Positions 59,028 through 64,000 of a stretch of DNA of 64,000 bases are shown piece by piece. Position 1 is the stretch's first letter; every line of letters begins with the position of its first letter. Position numbers and translations under genes: made by a program. This stretch comes from Anaerolineales bacterium (GTDB lineage Bacteria; Chloroflexota; Anaerolineae; Aggregatilineales; UBA2796): assembly GCA_015075625.1 (NCBI GenBank), contig JABTTZ010000001.1, forward strand, positions 1,426,001-1,490,000, given 5' to 3'. The notes beneath the pieces are model-generated. The model saw only the letters and a list, made by a program, of their open reading frames with translations, was not told the DNA's origin and did not search any database.

Positions 59028-60275
59028 ATGGCACGACGAACCGTTCTCGTGGTAGTGGCAGGGGGAATTCTCTTCCTTGGGGCTGCTCTCATCTTCCTAA
59101 CGCGCCAAACTGCGCCAACTCCGATGAAAATCCTCATCTCTCTTCCCGGCTGGGAGGATATGGAATGGTTTACCTCGGCTGTGGCGTGTACAGTTGAAAT
59201 TGTTTCCGAAGAACGCCAACCGAAGTTTGCTGCCAAAGGGCGCTCCCTTGAGTTCATCACCATTTACACCGCTGAGGAGACAGACCGCGATAGCACAACA
59301 GCGGAACGCGAAAAGATCCTGCCCGTTATCGAAGGGGACGCGGCGATCTTGGCAGTGTGGGGCGCCGGCAGCAGCGGCGAGGCACGCAACACGATTCCCG
59401 TTCTAAATGAAGTGCCAATTGCCCTTGTGTCCTCCTTTGCTACCTCACCGGGGCTGACGAAATCAAGCTATGATCGCCCCGGCGAACCGCTGATCTATTA
59501 CCCCTCTGGGCGACGAACATTTTTCCGCGTGGTCCCTGATGACGATATGCAAGGGGTGGTTGCCACCCGTTGGCTGAACCAAGAGGGCTACAAGCGTGTC
59601 TTTATCATTGCCCAAGAAAACGCCTACTCTGCTGGTCTCACGGGGATTTTAGAAGCGAACGCCGCAGACTATAACCTAGAGATTGTGGGGAAAGAGGTGA
59701 TCACCCCCTCTGCCCTTAGCGAGGACGACTTGAACGCCCTTGCCGAGCGCGTTCTTGCCAAAAACCCGCAGGTTATTTTCTACCCCGCCAGTATGGATAA
59801 ATCCTTTGCCGTCATTGATGCGCTGCGCCGTCGCAACCCAACCATTCCAGTTTTGGGCGGGGATGGCTTAATTGTGGAGACGCTCCCTGCTGAACGTGCC
59901 TTGTTGGAAGGCGTTTATGCCACGAATGTCAGCCCGCCCATTGATAAGGTCGAAGGGGCGGCGGGGCTGGTAAAGACCTACACCGAACGTTGGGGGAAAA
60001 CGCCCGGCTGCTCCCCGAAACAGCCAACGACAATCGCAAAACCACCTGATTTCGTCCTTCCCGTCTATGAGGCACTCTCTGTGATGGCGCACGCCCTTGA
60101 AACTGCCGATGAGCCAACGCGGATTGGCGTCTTGCGTACCCTCCAAAACTTGGGTGAGTACGAGGGGTTGACCGGCACATGGAAATTTGACGCCAACGGC
60201 GACATCACCCTAGCGACGATCAACCTCATGCAAATCCAAAATGGGGAGTGGGTTTCGGTCAGGATCATCCGCTAG
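59028..60275 (+). CDS. Leu/Ile/Val-type (Peripla_BP_6) substrate-binding protein
   Basis: About 415 residues from the ATG at 59028 (GGGAGG seven bases upstream). An N-terminal signal anchor (TVLVVVAGGILFLGAALIFLT) has no lipobox. The remainder is a type I periplasmic-binding fold of the LivJ/LivK family: AAILAVWGAGSSGEARNTIP, the cleft segment RVVPDDDMQGVVATRWL, VFIIAQENAYSAGLTGILEA, VIFYPASMDKSFAVIDALRR and PVYEALSVMAHALETA. Branched-chain-type binding proteins bind amino acids, amides or aromatic acids, and no matching permease is nearby. It might be a sensor module or a solitary binding protein within the sugar locus. A terminator follows. Confidence 0.87.
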   Translation: MARRTVLVVVAGGILFLGAALIFLTRQTAPTPMKILISLPGWEDMEWFTSAVACTVEIVSEERQPKFAAKGRSLEFITIYTAEETDRDSTTAEREKILPVIEGDAAILAVWGAGSSGEARNTIPVLNEVPIALVSSFATSPGLTKSSYDRPGEPLIYYPSGRRTFFRVVPDDDMQGVVATRWLNQEGYKRVFIIAQENAYSAGLTGILEANAADYNLEIVGKEVITPSALSEDDLNALAERVLAKNPQVIFYPASMDKSFAVIDALRRRNPTIPVLGGDGLIVETLPAERALLEGVYATNVSPPIDKVEGAAGLVKTYTERWGKTPGCSPKQPTTIAKPPDFVLPVYEALSVMAHALETADEPTRIGVLRTLQNLGEYEGLTGTWKFDANGDITLATINLMQIQNGEWVSVRIIR

Positions 60276-60346
60276 GGTGAGGGGATCATCACAGCAAGCG
60301 CAGCAGCGACAGCGATTCCCGTTGGGATCAATCACGCTATGATAGG

Positions 60347-60378
60347 AAGGGATCACACCGATGGGTGTGATCCCTTTA
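60347..60378 (+). terminator. Terminator after the LivK-like gene
   Basis: AAGGGATCACACC (60347-60359), loop GATG, then its exact complement (60364-60376) ending in TTT. The 13-base-pair stem is followed by a short U stretch. It separates the binding-protein gene from the following membrane protein gene, whose ribosome site lies beyond it. Confidence 0.7.
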
Positions 60379-60409
60379 ACCACCACAAAGACTGTAGAGG
60401 AAACCAAGC

Positions 60410-60889
60410 ATGAATTTCTTCCTCAATTTACGGAAAAACCTTCTTTGGCGAGCGATTCCAGTGGCAGGGCTGGCAGGCGGGGCGGCGTTCCTCGCCGTGG
60501 GAGCGGTTCTGACGCCGCTGCTGCTTCAGGTCAATGGGTTTATCGTCCTTCGTTACAGCGCCGCCCTCGTCATGGGCGATAAGGCGCTCATGAATCCAAA
60601 CGCGGTTGTCGTTCTCGTTGGGCTGCTTGTTCATGCCGCCCTCTCCATTCTTTTTGCCTTGCTCATCGCCATCATCATTCACCGGTGGGGCTTGCGGGTA
60701 GGCGTTATCGGCGGGGCGCTCCTCGGTGCGGCGCTCTATGGAATCAACTTGTATACCTTCACGGTGTTTTTCCAATGGTTTTTTGCCATCAACAGCCCCG
60801 TACTGCTGATCAGCCATATTGTTTATGGGGCGGTGGTCGGCGGTGTCTATGAATCGATGGATCGTTTTGACGTGAAAGGGACAGTGTAA
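60410..60889 (+). CDS. Four-helix membrane protein, unknown function
   Basis: 159 residues with four hydrophobic helices: IPVAGLAGGAAFLAVGAVLT, AVVVLVGLLVHAALSILFAL, VGVIGGALLGAALYGINLYT and PVLLISHIVYGAVVGGVYES. The arrangement resembles small integral proteins with Gly-rich helices, but I recognise no family. The stop is two bases before the M48 peptidase start, so the two are surely co-expressed and it might be a substrate or partner. Confidence 0.65.
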   Translation: MNFFLNLRKNLLWRAIPVAGLAGGAAFLAVGAVLTPLLLQVNGFIVLRYSAALVMGDKALMNPNAVVVLVGLLVHAALSILFALLIAIIIHRWGLRVGVIGGALLGAALYGINLYTFTVFFQWFFAINSPVLLISHIVYGAVVGGVYESMDRFDVKGTV

Positions 60890-60891
60890 CG

Positions 60892-61701
60892 ATGATTCCC
60901 GGTATGTCACGGTCACGTTCGGGAGGTGGCAGCAGTTCGATGCAACTGCTGATCGGGATTGCTATGGCAGTTTTTGCGGTGATCTCGTTCTTAGGCTCTA
61001 AACAGTTCAACCCTATCACCGGGCAAAATCAATACATCAGCCTGACCGCCGATCAGGAAATTTCGCTAGGGTTGCAATCCGAACCGCGCATGATCGCTGA
61101 ATTTGGCGGGCTGTACCAAAATAAACAGGTGCAAGACGCCATCGATCAGATCGGCTTTCGGTTGGTGAACAACAGCATCGCCCAAAACACCCCCTGGCAG
61201 TTTGAATTTAGCGTGTTGAACGACAACCAAACGGTCAACGCCTTCGCCCTCCCCGGTGGGCGGGTGTTCATCACAACCGCGCTGCTCTCCCGCTTGGAAA
61301 CGAATGACGAAGTGGCGGGCGTCTTGGCGCACGAGATTGTGCATGTTTTGGCGCGGCATGGGACGCAGCGCATTGCCAAAAGCGATCTGACCAACGGCTT
61401 GCTCGGCGCGGTTAGTGTGGCAACCGGCGACGCCAGCGCCGCCCAAACCGCCGCCATGATTGGGCAGTTGATCAACCTGAAATATGGACGTGATGATGAA
61501 CTGCAATCGGATGCGTTGGGCGTCTGCTTGATGATTCAAGCTGGCTACAACCCAGAGGGGATGCTTAAAGTGCAGCGCCTTTTGGCATCGCTCGGCGGGG
61601 CGCGGCAGCCGGAATACCTTAGCACACACCCCAACCCCGAAAACCGCATTGCCAAAATTCAAGCGGCAATCGCCAACGCCGCTGCGGAATGTCCGAAGTA
61701 G
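60892..61701 (+). CDS. M48-family zinc metallopeptidase
   Basis: 269 residues. A Ser/Gly-rich start and one membrane helix (MQLLIGIAMAVFAVISFLG, about 17-35) anchor a periplasmic M48 domain. It has the zinc motif H147-E-I-V-H151 in LAHEIVHVLARHGTQR, the third ligand Glu in DELQSDALGVCL, and upstream VNAFALPGGRVFITTALLS. It resembles LoiP/BepA-type quality-control proteases of the envelope. The TH(P)NPENRIAKI C terminus is conserved in the family. It follows the small membrane protein gene without a gap. Confidence 0.92.
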   Translation: MIPGMSRSRSGGGSSSMQLLIGIAMAVFAVISFLGSKQFNPITGQNQYISLTADQEISLGLQSEPRMIAEFGGLYQNKQVQDAIDQIGFRLVNNSIAQNTPWQFEFSVLNDNQTVNAFALPGGRVFITTALLSRLETNDEVAGVLAHEIVHVLARHGTQRIAKSDLTNGLLGAVSVATGDASAAQTAAMIGQLINLKYGRDDELQSDALGVCLMIQAGYNPEGMLKVQRLLASLGGARQPEYLSTHPNPENRIAKIQAAIANAAAECPK

Positions 61702-61717
61702 CCGCATAGGGGTAATA

Positions 61718-61894
61718 ATGAGGCATCCGATCACGACGCCGATAACTATTGAGGCGATCCGCGCACACCGTGAGGAAATCGTGCGTATCGCGGCACGGCG
61801 TGGCGCATCGAATGTACGTACTATCTTGAAAACGATTGCAGGTCATCGCCCTAGAGCGTCTATCAGGTACTGTCACGCCCTATCCACAACATAA
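61718..61894 (+). pseudogene. Truncated MNT-type nucleotidyltransferase (MntA-like) remnant
   Basis: From ATG 61718 the first 35 or so residues (TIEAIRAHREEIVRIAARRG, ASNVR) are the conserved N terminus of minimal nucleotidyltransferases. After NVR the expected FGSVARG active-site segment (GSx10DxD) is absent and unrelated sequence (TILKTIAGHRPRA) runs to a stop. The remainder of the gene and its usual HEPN (DUF86) partner are missing. It looks like debris of a HEPN-MNT toxin-antitoxin pair. Confidence 0.6.
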
Positions 61895-61921
61895 ACTCAA
61901 CCAAACGAGGTTTTTTCTTTT

Positions 61922-63946
61922 ATGACCATTCCACCCCTCTCACAACCGCGCCTTGGCACAGCATATTACCCCGAACATTGGGATGAACGCCGTTGGGCGC
62001 ATGATGCAAAACTCCTCCGCGAAGGCGGGGTGACCATTGCCCGCATGATGGAATTTGCCTGGGATCGCCTTGAACCTCGTGAAGGCGAGTTCACCTTTGA
62101 TTGGATGGATCGCGCCTTGAGCATCTTTGGGGATGCCAGAATCAACGTCGTCCTCTGCACGCCGACACCCACGCCCCCGCCGTGGATGTTCAAGAAATAC
62201 CCTGACATTTTGAACACGAATGCCATTACCGGACAAGTAAACAGCCCCGGCTCACGGCGGACGGTCAGCGCCAACGCCCCCGCCTATCTGGAGGCGTCGG
62301 ATCGCATCGTCACCGCGGTTGCCAAGCACTGGGGGCAGCACCCCAACGTCATTGGCTGGCAAATTGACAACGAGTTTGGCTGCCACAGCACCACCCGCGA
62401 TCTGTCTCCTCACAGCAAGAAGGCGTTCCAACTTTGGCTGCGGGCGAAATATGCCACCCTAGAGGCGCTCAACGCCGCGTGGGGGACGGGTTTCTGGGCA
62501 ACCACCTACACGGCATGGGATGAAATTCCCGTCCCCGCCCCCTCCGCTGCCGGACATAATCCGGGGCTGCTGCTTGATTTCCGGCGCTTTTCGTCCGAGT
62601 CGTGGGTTGCCTTTCAGCACCGTCAGGTGGCAATTTTGCGCCAATACATCGGGGCGGAGCGCTTCATCACCCACAACATGATGTTGAAATTCCACGAGAT
62701 CGATTATTTCCGGCTCGCCCGCGATCTCGATTTCGTTGGCTATGATAATTATCTGCACGGGATGTCCGGTCCCGCCGAAGCAGCCTTCAACTTTGACCTC
62801 ATGCGCGGGATGAAAGGCGGACGCCCCTTCTGGGTGATGGAGATGCAGCCCGGTTCGGTAAACTGGACGCCCTTCAATCCGCCCGTCCCGCCCGGACAGG
62901 TGCGCACCTGGACGCATCAGGCGTTTGGGCATGGGGCAGAGGCTGTCCTTTACTTCCGCGAACGGGCGGTGAACTGGGGACAAGAACAGTACCACGCTGG
63001 CATGATGAAACATGACGGCACGCCGGATCGCTGCTGGCACGAATCGAAGGCAGTCAGCGAGGACATTGCCAAGATGCCCGCCCTCACACGCCCCAAAGCG
63101 CCCGTCGCCCTCGTCTTTGATTACGAAGATTTGTGGGTTCTCGAACTCGATCCGCAAAACGCCGCCTTCAGCTATTACGAGGTTGTGCTGGATATTTACC
63201 GCCAGTTGTGGGAGGCGCATATTCCGGTGGATGTTCTCCCCCGCAGCGCCGATCTAACCGGCTACCAAACGGCGATCATCCCCTGCCCAACGCTGATCAA
63301 TGAAACGGACACCGCCAACTGGCGAAAATTCACCGAGGCGGGGGGGAATCTGATCGTCACCTTCCGCGCCTTCTTCAAGAACCCAGGCAGCACATGGACA
63401 GATCAACCGATGCCCGCTGGCGGGTTGGGCGAACTGCTCGGCGCCTATGTCGATGAATTTTTGAGCATCCCGCCAGTGAAATCCGTTGGCTGGCGACGCC
63501 CCGATGATCCAAGCGCCGATTGGAACGATGAGCGCGGGGCGAACGTGATCGATATCGAGGCGAAGCTCCCGGGATTCGGCTTTGGCGAAGGGTTTGGCGT
63601 GCCGCCGAAAGCACGCTACCGCCTTTGGGCAGAAATCTTGAAACCGACGACGGCGACGCCGATCATGAAGTACGCCGATGGCTATTACAAAGACGGTGTG
63701 GCGGCAACGGCGAACAAAGTGGGCGAAGGGATGGCTTACCTGATCGGCTGCTGGTGTGACTCGATCATCCCCAAATCGGTTTGGAAGGCAACAGGGCTGG
63801 CTGCCCTTGCCATTCCAGAGCGCGACCTTCCACGCGGGGCGGTGATGGAAGTGATCAAGCTCCACGATGCCGCGAGCAATCCAGTTGAACTTCGCTTGAA
63901 TCACAGCAAACACACCGTTAGCTTTCCAGAGGTGGCACAGCCATGA
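61922..63946 (+). CDS. bgaA: Beta-galactosidase, glycoside hydrolase family 42
   Basis: 674 residues, the usual GH42 length. The N-terminal TIM barrel begins LGTAYYPEHWDERRWAHDA. The acid/base Glu151 is in GWQIDNEFGC and the nucleophile Glu307 in FWVMEMQPGSVNW. The trimerisation domain (about 395-600) and a C-terminal small domain follow. It hydrolyses terminal beta-galactose from short galactosides. No signal peptide is present, so it acts in the cytoplasm on sugars imported by the ABC transporter 4-7 kb upstream. The stop overlaps the ATG of the next gene, so the operon continues beyond the window. Confidence 0.93.
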   Translation: MTIPPLSQPRLGTAYYPEHWDERRWAHDAKLLREGGVTIARMMEFAWDRLEPREGEFTFDWMDRALSIFGDARINVVLCTPTPTPPPWMFKKYPDILNTNAITGQVNSPGSRRTVSANAPAYLEASDRIVTAVAKHWGQHPNVIGWQIDNEFGCHSTTRDLSPHSKKAFQLWLRAKYATLEALNAAWGTGFWATTYTAWDEIPVPAPSAAGHNPGLLLDFRRFSSESWVAFQHRQVAILRQYIGAERFITHNMMLKFHEIDYFRLARDLDFVGYDNYLHGMSGPAEAAFNFDLMRGMKGGRPFWVMEMQPGSVNWTPFNPPVPPGQVRTWTHQAFGHGAEAVLYFRERAVNWGQEQYHAGMMKHDGTPDRCWHESKAVSEDIAKMPALTRPKAPVALVFDYEDLWVLELDPQNAAFSYYEVVLDIYRQLWEAHIPVDVLPRSADLTGYQTAIIPCPTLINETDTANWRKFTEAGGNLIVTFRAFFKNPGSTWTDQPMPAGGLGELLGAYVDEFLSIPPVKSVGWRRPDDPSADWNDERGANVIDIEAKLPGFGFGEGFGVPPKARYRLWAEILKPTTATPIMKYADGYYKDGVAATANKVGEGMAYLIGCWCDSIIPKSVWKATGLAALAIPERDLPRGAVMEVIKLHDAASNPVELRLNHSKHTVSFPEVAQP

Positions 63947-64000
63947 GTCTCCAATGGGATGTCCAAGCATACGACGCCGAAGGACGCCCGTCGATCAGCG
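63943..64000 (+). CDS. Start of a gene cut by the window end
   Basis: ATG 63943 overlaps the GH42 stop (ATGA). The 19 visible codons read MSLQWDVQAYDAEGRPSIS. Too little to name; given the coupling it is probably another sugar-catabolic enzyme or hydrolase. Confidence 0.6.
   Translation, partial: MSLQWDVQAYDAEGRPSIS

Overview
The window reads like a moderately GC-rich chromosomal contig from a member of the Chloroflexota, probably Anaerolineae-like. This is inferred from the gene mix: a Herpetosiphon/Mycobacterium-type diterpene synthase pair, many SH3b/PT-linker secreted proteins, WD40 lipoproteins, a DR2241-type chelatase, LacI-ABC-GH42 sugar uptake, stand-alone receiver proteins and abundant intergenic hairpin repeats. 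No rRNA, tRNA or CRISPR array was recognised.

Layout. 0.1-5.7 kb: a compact + strand operon of a receiver protein, a membrane histidine kinase, two more receivers, then a class II diterpene cyclase carrying a C-terminal response-regulator receiver domain, overlapped by an Rv3378c-like diterpene synthase. This is the headline of the window: terpenoid-forming enzymes apparently wired directly into a two-component phosphorelay. 6.1-8.7 kb: FAD oxidoreductase and GT4 glycosyltransferase. 8.6-9.9 kb: arsM and arsR, each behind a copy of the same operator. 9.9-20.4 kb: secreted cell-wall and SH3b proteins, a RIO kinase, class I FBP aldolase, threonine aldolase, YdcF, PDZ and VKOR proteins. 20.4-27 kb: envelope polysaccharide functions (Wzz/BY-kinase, DprE1/DprE2-like pair with a tiny membrane protein, SGNH hydrolase). 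27-31 kb: AI-2E family transporter, AP-endonuclease-like TIM barrel, M50 peptidase.

31.3-39.1 kb: unrelated genes on both strands (receiver-roadblock-transposase-like fusion, Ddn-type reductase, J-domain protein, MFS, ABC-2 ATPase and two permeases) are each broken by single-base shifts, mostly at homopolymers. The proteins otherwise read well, so local consensus error is the most economical explanation.

39.4-46.8 kb: an accessory-looking block with visibly lower GC between about 40.3 and 42.6 kb, containing an M23 peptidase, a beta-propeller-like secreted protein, a WD40 lipoprotein and ComEC. A C-terminal tail module occurs twice, once as an orphan remnant beside a half transposable repeat. 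46.8-52.9 kb: minus-strand siroheme/tetrapyrrole and sulfite reductase operon (cysI, chelatase, SUMT, hemA, hemC). 53.2-53.4 kb: a strong promoter followed by a candidate structured RNA. 53.75-64 kb: LacI regulator with a perfect operator, sugar ABC transporter (binding protein and two permeases, no ATPase), a LivK-like binding protein, an M48 peptidase and a GH42 beta-galactosidase, which together suggest a galactoside uptake and hydrolysis locus.

Intergenic regions carry at least two small inverted-repeat element families, one with TAGGGTCTGTTGAC-type ends and one with CTTACGCAGTTG-type ends, plus hairpins built on a CTTTAGC core.
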